Assembly: GCA_965226785.1 (NCBI GenBank)
Contig: CBDDEC010000003.1
Coordinates: forward strand, 930,001-994,000
Length of the DNA: 64,000 nucleotides
Direction of reading: 5' to 3'
Origin: CBDDEC01 sp965226785
GTDB taxonomy: Bacteria > Chloroflexota > Dehalococcoidia > UBA2979
Shown: piece after piece, positions 8,734-16,618 of the stretch
How the letters are laid out: each line of letters begins with the position of its first letter
Position numbering within the stretch: the stretch's first letter is position 1
The notes under the pieces: generated by a model
The model's database searches: none
Told to the model about the DNA's origin: nothing
What the model saw: the letters and a program-made list of their open reading frames with translations, nothing else
Made by a program: the position numbers and the translations under genes

Positions 8734-10158
8734 ATGACGAGCGACGCAGCCGGCGTCCAGCCCAACTTCCTGATCATCATGTCTGACGAGCACGCGCCGA
8801 TGTTCAGCGGCGCGTACGGTCACCCGTTCATCGCGACGCCGAACATGGATCGCCTCGCCGAACAGGGCGTCACGTTCGACGCCGCGTACTGTAACGCGCC
8901 GCTGTGCGTGCCTTCGCGACAGTCGTTCCTCACGGGGCAGCACGTCTCGCACAGCGAGGTTTGGGACAACACGACGCCGCTGCGCGAGGACGCGATGACC
9001 TGGCCGTACATGCTGCGCACGCTCGGTTACGACGTGGCGCTGTCCGGCAAGATGCATCTCGTCGGTACCGACCCGCTGCACGGCTTCGAGAGTCAACTGG
9101 CCTACGATTGGTCACGGCCCGAGCCCCGACCCCTCTGGGAGGAGGGCATCCCGACGAGCGCACCCCCGTGGCAAGGCGTCAAGCAGGCGGCCGCCGGGAC
9201 GTCGCCGATCATCGAGGGCGACGACGCGGCCGAGGCGGCGGCCCTGGAGTACCTACGCGCTCCCGAACGGACTGAGCGACCGTTCGCGCTCTGCGTCGGC
9301 TTCGTCGCCCCGCACTTTCCGTTCGTGGTTCCCGAGCCGTACTTCTCGATGTACTACCCGGAGCACGGCGATCTGCCGGCGGACCCGCCCGGCCACCTCG
9401 AAGACCTGCCGCCCGCGGCCGAGCGGCTCCGGCAGCTGTTCCGTTTCGACATCAACGACGACGACGACATCCGGAGGGCGCGGGCCGCGTACTACGGCCT
9501 CATCACCTACCTGGACGACAAGATCGGGCGGCTGCTGGACGCGCTCGAGGAGGGCGGGCTGGCCGAGAACACCGTCGTGATCCACACCTCGGACCACGGC
9601 GAGTCGCTCGGTGAGCACGGCCTGTGGCGCAAGATGAACTTCTACGAGCAGTCCGCCCGCGTCCCGCTCCAGATCGCGTGGCCGGGGGTGATTCCCGGTG
9701 GGCGCCGCTTCGCCGGGGCCGCGTCGCTGGTGGACGCGACGGCGACGATCCTCGAGATCGCCGGGGCCAGTCCTGAAGACACCGGGTTCTGGGATCTGGA
9801 TGGCGACTCGCTGCTGCCGCTGCTGCGCGGCGAGAACCTGCCGTGGAAGGACGAGGCGTTCGTCGAGCACCTGGCGCATGGCACCGACCGCCCGCGGGCG
9901 ATGATCCGCCACGGGAGCTGGAAGCTCTCGTACAGCCACGGCAACCCGCCAGAGTTCGAGCTGTACAACCTGGAGAGCGACCCCGGTGAGTACACCAACC
10001 TCGCCGACGACCCCTCGCATGCGGAGACGAAACAGCGTCTGCTGGCGCGCATCCTCGAGCTGTGGCCGGACCCCGACGAACTCGACAGGCGGATCAAGAG
10101 CGGCCAGCGCACGCGCGGGCTGATCCGGGAAGTGATGGGCGCAGAGGCGACGTTCTGA
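8734..10158 (+). CDS. Sulfatase (formylglycine-dependent type)
   Basis: 474 aa sulfatase/arylsulfatase-fold hydrolase. C58-V-P-S-R62 followed by QSFLTG is the signature in which Cys is converted to formylglycine by a maturation enzyme. Metal-site landmarks are the N-terminal IIMSDEHAP and the later HTSDHGESLGEHG. The C-terminal ELYNLESDPGEYTNLA is typical of choline-sulfatase-like proteins. No signal peptide is visible, so a cytoplasmic location is likely. GGAGA precedes ATG 8734. The substrate is not deducible. No sulfatase-maturase is encoded in this window. Confidence 0.92.
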   Translation: MTSDAAGVQPNFLIIMSDEHAPMFSGAYGHPFIATPNMDRLAEQGVTFDAAYCNAPLCVPSRQSFLTGQHVSHSEVWDNTTPLREDAMTWPYMLRTLGYDVALSGKMHLVGTDPLHGFESQLAYDWSRPEPRPLWEEGIPTSAPPWQGVKQAAAGTSPIIEGDDAAEAAALEYLRAPERTERPFALCVGFVAPHFPFVVPEPYFSMYYPEHGDLPADPPGHLEDLPPAAERLRQLFRFDINDDDDIRRARAAYYGLITYLDDKIGRLLDALEEGGLAENTVVIHTSDHGESLGEHGLWRKMNFYEQSARVPLQIAWPGVIPGGRRFAGAASLVDATATILEIAGASPEDTGFWDLDGDSLLPLLRGENLPWKDEAFVEHLAHGTDRPRAMIRHGSWKLSYSHGNPPEFELYNLESDPGEYTNLADDPSHAETKQRLLARILELWPDPDELDRRIKSGQRTRGLIREVMGAEATF

Positions 10159-10249
10159 GGCGCACGCCGGGCAGATAGCGCGCCTCGTGGCGCTCGTCCG
10201 CGGCGCTGGCCGACGGCGCGCGGGATAGCAGGCTCCCATCACGTCTATG

Positions 10250-10383
10250 ATTCCGCCCCCGCCGTCGGCGCCACCCAGCGGCGCCGACGTCCGCGCCGTA
10301 GTCGGCGACGAGCTCTTGGCGGCGAACGTGCCGGCATGAGAGCCCGCGATCTCAACGACTCGCAGCCAACGAAACGACTTCAT
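10250..10383 (-). pseudogene. N-terminal fragment of a family III CoA-transferase, frameshifted
   Basis: From ATG 10383 the minus strand reads LRVVEIAGSHAGTFAAK, then continues in another frame with LVADYGADV. Together these match the first 35 residues of CaiB/BaiF proteins (LAG...A.LLADYGADV). A small indel near 10312 breaks the frame and the rest is lost. The C-terminal part of such a protein lies at 6467-6840 in the same orientation. Confidence 0.6.
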
Positions 10384-10510
10384 GGACTGCTTCGCTCCCC
10401 GGGCCGCCTGGCTCTGCCTGCGAGCGCGTCGGGGCCGATTGCAAACGTGGTACAACGGGGCAGCGTCGCCGGGCCGCGACTGAGTGCGCCCGGTCCGAAG
10501 AGGTGCGTCG

Positions 10511-11746
10511 ATGCAAGCGCTCGAGGGGATCCGGGTCGTCGAGCTGGCGGTGGCGGTGCAGGGACCCGCGGCCGGCGGGTTTCTCGCGGAGATGGGCGCT
10601 GATGTGATCAAGGTCGAGCGGCCGAGTGGCGACGGGAACCGCTGGCACCGCGGCGTCGGCAACACGCTGCCGAAGGAGGTCATCGGGACGCAGTTCATCG
10701 GCGTCTCCAGCGGCAAGCGCTCCGTGGCGCTTGACATCCACACGCCGCTGGGCCGGGACGTCGTGTACCGGCTCATCGATGGCGCCGACATCTTCGTGAG
10801 CAACTTCCGCGAGGAGGCGCTGGAGCGCATGGGCGTCAGCTACGAGGCCCTGCGGGAGCGCAACGAACGGCTGATCTATGCGATCGCGAACGGGTTTGGC
10901 CACCGCGGACCCGCCCGCACGGACCGTATGAGCGACCAGTTCGCCCAGGCCCGCAGCGGAATCGCCGGCGTGACTGGCGCCCCGGGCGACGGGCCGCTGA
11001 CCCCCGGCGCGATCATCGGCGACACAGGGGGCGCGATGGCGCTGCTGCTCGGGATCCTCGTGGCGCTGGCGGCGCGGGAGCGGCACGGCATCGGCCAGAA
11101 GGTGTCGACGTCCGCCTACGGCGCGCTGATCTGGATGCAGGCGTGGGAGATCAACCACTCCTCCGTCACCGGCCACCTGCTCACGAGCGACGGACCGTTC
11201 CACCCCAACTCGCCCGGGATCGCGGGGATCTACGAAACCGCCGATGGCGGTGCGTTCTGCCTCGGCATCCGCGACGACGAGGCGTGGCGCGCCTTCTGCG
11301 AGTTCGGCGGCATCGACGAGGTGCTGGCGGACCCGCGCTGGGACACGCCCGAGAAGCGTCGACCGATGAGCGACCCCCGTCACGTCGCGTCGCGGGAGCT
11401 GCGCCCCCACGTCGCGCGAGCGATGGCGAGCCACGCAGCGGACGCATGGGTCGAGTTCTTCGCGGCACAGGGCGAGGCGTTCACCGTGCAGCGAGTACTC
11501 GACTACGGCGAGGTGCTGGACGATCCGCAGGCGCTGGAGAACGGCTACATCGTCGAGAAGGAGATTCCGTTCGCCGGCCGCCATCGCGTCGTCGGCAACC
11601 CGGTGCAGCTCAGCGCAACCCCCGCGGCGCCGAGCCCGCTGTTCTCCGATCTGGGGGAGCACACTGCCGAGGTGATGCGCGACCTCGGATTCTCCGCGGA
11701 CGAGATTGCGGTGGTCGAGGCGCAGAAGGCGCCGCCTGAGCGCTGA
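10511..11746 (+). CDS. Family III CoA-transferase (CaiB/BaiF)
   Basis: 411 aa CoA-transferase moving CoA between carboxylic acids. The N-terminal GIRVVELAVAVQGPAAGGFL and MGADVIKVERP blocks and the conserved Asp of MSDQFAQARSG (D142), expected to form the acyl-Asp intermediate, are present, as is the small domain with FRE and RRPM elements. ATG 10511 is preferred over GTG 10484 because GAAGAGG precedes it and homologues start here. Donor and acceptor acids are unknown. It stands alone and runs convergently into a permease fragment. Confidence 0.9.
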   Translation: MQALEGIRVVELAVAVQGPAAGGFLAEMGADVIKVERPSGDGNRWHRGVGNTLPKEVIGTQFIGVSSGKRSVALDIHTPLGRDVVYRLIDGADIFVSNFREEALERMGVSYEALRERNERLIYAIANGFGHRGPARTDRMSDQFAQARSGIAGVTGAPGDGPLTPGAIIGDTGGAMALLLGILVALAARERHGIGQKVSTSAYGALIWMQAWEINHSSVTGHLLTSDGPFHPNSPGIAGIYETADGGAFCLGIRDDEAWRAFCEFGGIDEVLADPRWDTPEKRRPMSDPRHVASRELRPHVARAMASHAADAWVEFFAAQGEAFTVQRVLDYGEVLDDPQALENGYIVEKEIPFAGRHRVVGNPVQLSATPAAPSPLFSDLGEHTAEVMRDLGFSADEIAVVEAQKAPPER

Positions 11747-11760
11747 GCGACGGCGGCGGG

Positions 11761-11994
11761 TCACCGCACGAGGCGCAGCCGCGGGTCGAGCGCGTCGCGC
11801 AGCCAGTCGCCGAACAGGTTGCCGGCCAGCGACACCGTGATGATGGCGATCCCGGGGATGGTGACGAGCCACCAAGCGATGCTGAGCAACCCGCGTCCCT
11901 CGGAGATCATCTTGCCCCACGAGATCGTCTCCTGGGCCACACCGACGCCGAGGAAGCTGAGCCCGGCTTCGGCAATGATCACCTGCGTCGAGCC
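11761..11994 (-). pseudogene. C-terminal fragment of a DppC-type ABC permease
   Basis: About 75 residues read STQVIIAEAGLSFLGVGV, then WGKMISEGRG and GNLFGDWLRDALDPRLR, the conserved end of dipeptide/oligopeptide permeases including the EAA-loop neighbourhood. All upstream membrane helices are missing; beyond about 11994 the sequence becomes unrelated. No other transporter component is nearby, so this is debris. Confidence 0.8.
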
Positions 11995-12239
11995 ATCTTC
12001 GCAGGGGCATGCGGATGGCAGAGCTCATCCCGGCGACGATCAACGCTACTGCGGGGTGGATTCAGGTTGCCGGGTGGGGCATCCGACAGCGACGGGGCAT
12101 GACGTCGGCATGGCAGGCCGGGTCCTGAGCAAGCCCGGATCGCGGGTAGGCCGTGAGCTTGCACGAGTGGGCCTGACGCTATCTTCCCGCCGATCGTCCG
12201 ACGATCGGCATCGGCGCGGATCGCGTGCCCGGAGAGCTA

Positions 12240-12490
12240 TGCTGACTAGGATCTGCCCCGGCTCCGCTCGGTCGGCAAGCCGCTTAGGTCGCGAACAACA
12301 CATCGAAGACCTCGTTCATGTGGTCAATGCCCCAGAGGTGTCCAGCGCCCTGGACGACCGTCGGGCGACAATCGGGGATCGCGTCGGCCAGGTACTCGCC
12401 CATCACAGGCCGGTTCAGCCGATCCTCGTCACCCTGCCAAAGATGCACCGGCACTCTGATCTCGCCGAGCCACGACTGCCAGGGTTCTGA
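12240..12490 (-). pseudogene. Degraded alpha/beta hydrolase - class III cyclase fusion
   Basis: From 12490 to 12284 the minus strand encodes the end of an alpha/beta hydrolase: WLGEIRVPVHLWQGDEDRL, then VVQGAGHLWGIDHMNEV with the acid and His catalytic positions. It directly abuts, in another frame, RLADRAEPGQILVS (12240-12293), a cyclase-domain motif. Hydrolase-cyclase fusions exist (one is at 21738-23111), so this is best read as one such gene with most of its cyclase domain deleted. Confidence 0.6.
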
Positions 12491-12507
12491 GCCAGAACGA
12501 CGAGCCT

Positions 12508-12554
12508 CGAGCGCCCAGCCGCTGCGGGCGTGGGCCGTGCGCTGGGACCTCTGA
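12508..12554 (+). pseudogene. C-terminal tail of a class III cyclase
   Basis: The plus strand reads PLRAWAVRWDL followed by TGA. At the DNA level it is nearly identical to the tail of the hydrolase-cyclase gene ending at 21738 (one mismatch over about 27 bases). It points opposite to the neighbouring hydrolase-cyclase debris, so the region has been rearranged more than once. Confidence 0.55.
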
Positions 12555-12563
12555 CCAGGCACG

Positions 12564-12640
12564 TCTGTCGGTGACAGAGACACCACGATCACCATCTGGG
12601 CGCGAATCTGAGCAGCATGGGGGAAACTACCACCACCCTG
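12564..12640 (+). repeat. Direct repeat copy 1 (CTGTCGGTGACA type)
   Basis: About 75 bases beginning CTGTCGGTGACAGAGACACC recur in the same orientation at 13208-13282, beginning CTGTCGGTGACACAGATACC, with roughly 75 percent identity by eye. The copies flank the IS6 remnant and a truncated gene. They look like ends of an unidentified mobile element or MITE. Confidence 0.5.
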
Positions 12641-12682
12641 GCTCTCGGTGATCGAAGTGACCAGGGGCTGGTAGCGAAGAGC

Positions 12683-12763
12683 AGTCCGACCACATCACAC
12701 AGGCAATCCTCGCCAGGATCGTCGGTGCTGGCGACGGTAGCAGGGGATCGGTGGTCTGAGACT
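12683..12763 (+). mobile_element. Remnant right end of an IS6-family element
   Basis: This stretch aligns with 985-1061 of the intact IS6 element. Shared blocks include AATCCTC, CGACGGTAGCAGG against CGACGCTAGCAGG, and an exact GTGGTCTGAGA that is part of the terminal repeat. It includes the first codons of a related transposase on the minus strand. The outer bases of the repeat are replaced where the truncated gene at 12764 begins, so the junction is a deletion or recombination point. Confidence 0.65.
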
Positions 12764-13186
12764 TCCGACCTCGACGTCGCGCACGCGTTCGCCGCGTCCG
12801 ACGAACTCAGAGAGCGGATGGCCGAGGCAGGCGTCGTGGGTCCCCCTGAGATGACGTGGGTGACACCGCTGCGCGAGGAGGTCGTCTGGGACCGGGAGCT
12901 CCCGGCGTTCATCCTCAGTCACGAGGTCGCCGACCTGGACGCCTGGCTCGAGGGGTACGACGGCGCCGAGGAGCTGAGGAGATCGAACGGCATCATCGGT
13001 CACGCGGCGAACCAGTCGGTGGACAACCCCTCCGTCATCGTCGTCTACCACCAGGCCGAGAGCATCGAGACGTTGCAGGCGTTCCTCGCCAACCCCGACC
13101 TGAAGGAAGTTATGGAGGCGGCCGGCGTCACCTCGGAGCCTGAGGTATCGTTCCACACCGGCGGGTGGGGGAAGTTCTACGAGTGA
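12764..13186 (+). pseudogene. 5'-truncated tandem-domain dimeric alpha/beta-barrel-like protein
   Basis: The protein contains an internal repeat: AFAASDELRERMAEAGV...PE near its start and AFLANPDLKEVMEAAGV...PE near its end. Between them lies one full unit of about 75 residues (PAFILSHEVADLDAWLEG onward). The first unit survives only as its C-terminal third, directly joined to an IS6 end, so the original gene was cut by the element. The fold is like small monooxygenase or stress-responsive barrel proteins. Function unknown. An open frame continues upstream into the IS remnant (ATG 12617), which could give a chimeric product. Confidence 0.6.
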
Positions 13187-13207
13187 GGAGCCTCCTTCGA
13201 TGGTGGC

Positions 13208-13282
13208 GCCTGTCGGTGACACAGATACCACGATCACGATCTCGGCGCGAAACCGCACACGATGGGTGAAACCACCGCCCAC
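13208..13282 (+). repeat. Direct repeat copy 2 (CTGTCGGTGACA type)
   Basis: Second copy of the repeat at 12564-12640, starting 22 bases after the stop of the truncated gene. See that entry for the comparison. Just downstream, GCTATCATCAAGCTCGC (from 13321) resembles 17489-17505 and contains a possible -10 (TATCAT). Confidence 0.5.
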
Positions 13283-13394
13283 TGCGGCGCGGATGAACTG
13301 GGTGACACGCCGCCCATCCCGCTATCATCAAGCTCGCTCTGAGCCAAGGTCCGTTAACTGCGCTGCCCTGAGGGACTCGGCTGCCCAGCGACAC

Positions 13395-13562
13395 TCACAG
13401 ACTTAGCAGGCCATCAACAGCGACCCCTACGCCGAAGCCGATCGCAGCGTAGAGGGGGAGCTGAACCGTAGCGCTTGAAGTACTTCGAGCGGCCAGTGAT
13501 GCGACCCCAATCAGCGCGAGCGTGAAGCTGACGATCCAGAGGGTCACGAACGACTTCCGCAC
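13395..13562 (-). CDS. Small two-helix membrane protein
   Basis: A 55-aa frame from GTG 13562 reads VRKSFVTLWIVSFTLALIGV, then a polar turn and LPLYAAIGFGVGVAVDGLLS, predicting two membrane segments with a short basic N-terminus. It starts 18 bases after the stop of the PepSY-like gene on the same strand and in the same frame, so the two are probably co-transcribed. No clear ribosome-binding site is visible. Function unknown. Confidence 0.5.
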   Translation of the reverse strand: MRKSFVTLWIVSFTLALIGVASLAARSTSSATVQLPLYAAIGFGVGVAVDGLLSL

Positions 13563-13580
13563 GCTCGCGCTGCTGGGCGG

Positions 13581-13877
13581 CTAGTCGTCGCTGCCGAGGA
13601 CGTTGAATCCCTCGTCGAGTTGGACCTCGATCTGGCCGCCGTCGCTCATGCGGAGCTCGACCTCGTAGGCAGCGCCGTCGTCGCCGACTTCAGTCTCTGT
13701 GACCTCCCCGCCCGGGTAGGCCGCCTGAGCGGCTGCTACCGCCCGGTCGTACGTGTCGCCGGTTGACGGTTGGTCGTCGCCCCCGTTGGCGACTGCGAAC
13801 CCGGTGCCCGCGACCGCACCGCCGACAACTAGACCAGCAACTGCGGCGATGATCTGACTTCTTCGTGACTGGAGCAT
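13581..13877 (-). CDS. PepSY-like secreted or membrane-anchored protein
   Basis: 98 aa. Residues 8-29 (IIAAVAGLVVGGAVAGTGFA) form a signal peptide or anchor. The rest resembles one PepSY-type unit: a helix YDRAVAAAQAAYPGGEVTE, then strands AYEVELRMSDGGQIEVQLDE. Such domains bind or inhibit partner enzymes outside the membrane. ATG 13877 has a perfect AGGAGG five bases upstream. It is divergent from the gene at 13891. Confidence 0.75.
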   Translation of the reverse strand: MLQSRRSQIIAAVAGLVVGGAVAGTGFAVANGGDDQPSTGDTYDRAVAAAQAAYPGGEVTETEVGDDGAAYEVELRMSDGGQIEVQLDEGFNVLGSDD

Positions 13878-13890
13878 CAAGACCTCCTAG

Positions 13891-14280
13891 ATGGGTCGGG
13901 AGCGCTACTGGGCGGGCCATCTAGCCGTGGCCTACGACCACCTCGTCCCGTCTCAGGTCGTCGTCTCCATCGGCACCTTCGACGGCAAGTCTGTTCAGCT
14001 AGCGGTGCGCGGCAACCTACCTGACCCGGCCGATGTTTCAGTCGCGTCGGGGCTGGTGGTCTACGAACTCGTCGGTTACGAATACTGGGCCGGCGACGAG
14101 CCGTGGGATCGTGTGAGCTTGGTGTCGCGACTCGAAGCGCGAAACCGAGATTCGGATGTCATGGGCGTCGTGCTGTTCCAGCTACTCGACGACAGAACCC
14201 TCAAGGTCGAGACGTTCCCGCGCCAGACCGCGAGTCAGGTCTCGGGATTCACGAATGCCGCACTCATCTACGAACGCTGA
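13891..14280 (+). CDS. Hypothetical protein, possibly 5'-truncated
   Basis: 129 aa, mostly predicted beta strands (QVVVSIGTFDGKSVQLAVRG, GLVVYELVGYEYW, GVVLFQLLDDRTLKVETFP). No signal peptide. There is no ribosome-binding site on this strand before ATG 13891, and the sequence immediately upstream is the leader of the divergent PepSY-like gene. The true N-terminus may therefore have been removed. I do not recognise the family. Confidence 0.5.
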   Translation: MGRERYWAGHLAVAYDHLVPSQVVVSIGTFDGKSVQLAVRGNLPDPADVSVASGLVVYELVGYEYWAGDEPWDRVSLVSRLEARNRDSDVMGVVLFQLLDDRTLKVETFPRQTASQVSGFTNAALIYER

Positions 14281-14344
14281 AGTAGGTTGAGGAGCCACCG
14301 CAATTCGAATTCGCGGCCTCCCCCTTAGGGGGCGGCGCAAAATA

Positions 14345-14387
14345 GAAATTGAGCTTGACGGTTCGAATCCGTTCGGGGTCGCCATAC
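14345..14387 (+). tRNA. 3' fragment of an unidentified tRNA
   Basis: The bases GACGG, TTCGAAT, CCGTT form a full T-arm, followed by the acceptor strand CGGGGTC, discriminator G and CCA. Nothing upstream supplies a 5' acceptor (GACCCCG expected), D-arm or anticodon stem. This is the tail of a tRNA gene, as left by site-specific integration or rearrangement. Identity cannot be assigned without the anticodon. Confidence 0.55.
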
Positions 14388-14404
14388 CCGTCTAACTCAG
14401 CCGC
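14378..14404 (+). repeat. 27-bp direct repeat, copy 1
   Basis: These 27 bases, which begin with the last seven of the tRNA fragment (GTCGCCA) and end with the 5' arm of a terminator, are identical to 16619-16645. Twelve of them (CCGTCTAACTCA, 14388-14399) also occur on the minus strand at 7083-7072, immediately before the anticodon loop of the tRNA-Met scar. Confidence 0.8.
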
Positions 14405-14424
14405 GCTCCGGGGCGGCTTCTTCG
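14399..14424 (+). terminator. Rho-independent terminator-like hairpin
   Basis: AGCCGC (14399-14404) pairs with GCGGCT (14413-14418), followed by TCTTCG. It directly follows the tRNA fragment and would have ended that transcript. Related hairpins lie at 16640 and 17337. Confidence 0.6.
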
Positions 14425-14464
14425 TAGGCGATGCCATCGACGTCACGCGCGGCTTGTGAAAGAC

Positions 14465-14802
14465 CTACCCAATGAACTGCCGCCAGCCGACCTTCCATTG
14501 GCCGTCAACGCGGTGCACGGCCCAGAGCATCTCAATTTGCCGAAGCGCGTCTCCATCGGGGCTGATTACCGCGGCGTCGAGCGAGAAGAGCTTGAATGCA
14601 TCGTTGCTGGCAATGACCCGCTCTGACCGCAGGTCGAGTCGGTTCGGTGGGACGGGGAAGGGAACGTCTTCCGGAGTCTGGTACCAGCTCTTCCCACCGT
14701 CGCCGCCGCCCTGGAAGAGAGGGAACGTTGTCGAGGCGGCGAGGAGTTGATGGTCTCCGGCGTTGACAGCGGCGAGATGGTCCTGGATGGCTTCGTTCGG
14801 AG
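14465..14802 (-). pseudogene. SnoaL-like (NTF2-fold) gene A, interrupted by IS3
   Basis: The minus strand encodes about 110 residues of an NTF2/SnoaL-like protein (TPNEAIQDHL, FPLFQGGGDGGKSWYQT, MLWAVHRVDGQWKVGWRQF, stop at 14465). The start is beyond the IS3 element: ATG 16101 followed by GCC ACT C. Removing the IS and one copy of its GAG target duplication restores MATPNEAIQDHL in frame, with AAGAGGT upstream of the ATG. The gene was therefore cut between codons 3 and 4. A paralogue is at 16179-16537. Confidence 0.85.
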
Positions 14803-14833
14803 TGAACCGCCCCGGGTTTAGTGGAGACTCGGT

Positions 14834-15724
14834 TCATTGAGTCCCGGCACCTGCCGAGACCAGCTCACGTTCCTGGTTGCGCTCGTACTCGGCGGGTGGC
14901 AGGTAGTCGAGCGCACTATGCAACCGCCGATGGTTATACCAGTCCACCCACTCCAGCGTCGCCAGCTCGAGGTCGTCGAGTCCGCGCCACGGTCCCCGGC
15001 GGTGCACCAACTCCGCCTTGTAGAGCCCGATCACCGACTCCGCCAGCGCGTTGTCATAGGAGTCACCACGACTCCCGACCGAGGTCACGGCCCCGGCCTC
15101 GGCGAGCCGCTCGGTGTAGCGGATCGAGAGGTACTGCACCCCACGATCGCTATGATGAATCAGCCCGTCGAAGGGTCCGTTCCGCGCCCATAGCGCCTGC
15201 TCAAGGGCATCGAGCGCGAGTTCGGTCCGCAGTGAGCGCGATGCCTGCCAGCCGACGACCGAGCGCGAGTAGACGTCGATGACGAAGGCGACGTAGACGA
15301 AGCCCGACCAGCTGGGCACGTAGGTGAGGTCGGCTACCCAGAGCCGGTTGGGGGCTGGTGCGTGGAAGTCCCGCTCCACGAGGTCCGCCGGTCTGGGCGC
15401 GCTCTCGTCCGCCACGGTCGTCCGTTTGACCTTCCCACGTACCACCCCAGAGAGACTCAGCTCCCGCATCAGCCGCTCCACGGTGCAGCGCGCGACGGGG
15501 ATGCCCTCGCGGTGCAGCTGGCGCCAGAGCTTGCGCGCACCGTAGACCCCGAACTGTTCGGCGTGGACGTGCTGCAGCTTCACCTTCAACGCCTCGTCAC
15601 GCACCCGCCGCGCCGAGAGCGGTCGGCTCCGGGCGGCGTAGTAGCTGGACGGGGCGACCTGCAGTTCCCGGCAGATCGGCTCGACCCCGAAGCGTTCGCG
15701 GTGGGTCTTGATGAAGCGAGTCAT
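14834..15724 (-). CDS. IS3-family transposase OrfB (DDE integrase domain)
   Basis: 296 aa. An N-terminal HTH_21-like region (ELQVAPSSYYAARSR, KLQHVHAEQFGVYGARKL) precedes the rve integrase core. Catalytic acids are in WVADLTYVPSW, HHSDRGVQYLS and the Glu of NALAESVIGLYKAEL. It overlaps the end of orfA by four bases and is probably made as an OrfAB fusion by -1 frameshifting on the run of six T (15755-15760 on the plus strand as A). Confidence 0.95.
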   Translation of the reverse strand: MTRFIKTHRERFGVEPICRELQVAPSSYYAARSRPLSARRVRDEALKVKLQHVHAEQFGVYGARKLWRQLHREGIPVARCTVERLMRELSLSGVVRGKVKRTTVADESAPRPADLVERDFHAPAPNRLWVADLTYVPSWSGFVYVAFVIDVYSRSVVGWQASRSLRTELALDALEQALWARNGPFDGLIHHSDRGVQYLSIRYTERLAEAGAVTSVGSRGDSYDNALAESVIGLYKAELVHRRGPWRGLDDLELATLEWVDWYNHRRLHSALDYLPPAEYERNQERELVSAGAGTQ

Positions 15725-16041
15725 TTCGGCAGTCGCGGGTCGAGCTCCCGCGCGAAAAAAGCCGAAGCGGCCTTGAGGATCTCGTTCGCCCGGCGCAGCT
15801 CACGGTTCTCGCGCTCGAGCTCCCGCAGCCGCGTCTGCTCCTCCGTCGTCTGCCCCGGCCGTGCGCCGCCGTCGACCTCAGCCCGTCGCACCCACTTCCG
15901 TAACGTCTCCGGCGTCATCCCGAACTTCGAGGCGATCGAGCTGATCGTTGCCCACTGCGACGAGTGGTCCCGCTCGTGCTCGAACACCATCCGGACCGCC
16001 CGCTCGCGGATCTCCGCTGGGTATCTGCCTGGTCGTGTCAT
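15721..16041 (-). CDS. IS3-family OrfA (HTH, leucine zipper)
   Basis: 106 aa. N-terminal helix-turn-helix (IRERAVRMVFEH, ISSIASKFGMTPETLRKWVR) is followed by a coiled coil (RLRELERENRELRRANEILK). It binds the IS ends and, fused to OrfB, forms the active transposase. GCT TTT TTC near its end is a slippery heptamer-like site, and reading one base back leads directly into orfB. Confidence 0.93.
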   Translation of the reverse strand: MTRPGRYPAEIRERAVRMVFEHERDHSSQWATISSIASKFGMTPETLRKWVRRAEVDGGARPGQTTEEQTRLRELERENRELRRANEILKAASAFFARELDPRLPK

Positions 16042-16178
16042 CGCTCCATCCTCTCAAGGACTGGAGCCTCCAACATTCCCGGGGCGGTTCAGAGTGGCCA
16101 TTGGCGGGTCTACCTCTTGGTGATTCGGCCGGAGTTCGCGGGCATTAGACAGCCGGTTGGTGTGGCACTCTCGGCGAC

Positions 16179-16537
16179 TCAGACCGCTCCGAGGAATTGC
16201 CGCCAGCCGACCTTCCAATCGTCCTCGACGCGGTGGACAGCCCACAACATGTGGACGCGCTGGCGGGCTTCTCGTTCTTGTCGAAGAACTGACCAATCAG
16301 CGAGAAGAGGACCACATCACCGGAGGTTGCCAGGATGTCCTCGGAGACGAGCTCCAATCGGACCTGGAGGGCTGCGTACACCTCGAGGTTCTCATCGACC
16401 GTCTGGTACCAGCGCTTCTCACCATCCTCCATGCCCTGGAAGAGTGGGTATGTGGCCGTGGCGAGCAGTTGTTCGCGGTCTGCCTGGTTGACCGCGTTCA
16501 GGTGCTCGTGAATCGTGGCGCTCGGCGTGCTGGCCAT
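16179..16537 (-). pseudogene. SnoaL-like (NTF2-fold) gene B, frameshifted
   Basis: ATG 16537, with GGAGGA ten bases upstream, starts a protein paralogous to gene A: TPSATIHEHLNAVN, YPLFQGMEDGEKRWYQT. Near 16265-16270 the frame changes by one base, after FDKNEK. The last 25 residues (RVHMLWAVHRVEDDWKVG onward, stop at 16179) are encoded in the new frame. One indel is enough to explain it. Genes A and B are each followed or preceded by the 27-bp repeat, suggesting a duplicated unit. Confidence 0.8.
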
Positions 16538-16618
16538 CGCCGACAGTCCTCCGGGGTTTGTTCTCTGTATGCGCGACTCAACGTAGGGCATCCGTCTGCC
16601 GCTTGGCGCACGTTCAGC

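Larger units (their letters stand above)
14803..16091 (-). mobile_element. IS3-family insertion sequence, 1289 bp
   Basis: Termini are inverted repeats beginning TGAACCGCCCCGGG at 14803 and, on the other strand, at 16091; similarity continues for about 28 bases (TGGAG...CTC). The element is flanked by a 3-bp direct duplication GAG (14800-14802 and 16092-16094), typical of the family. It carries orfA and orfB in the overlapping -1 arrangement. The intact ends, duplication and open frames indicate a recent insertion. Confidence 0.95.
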
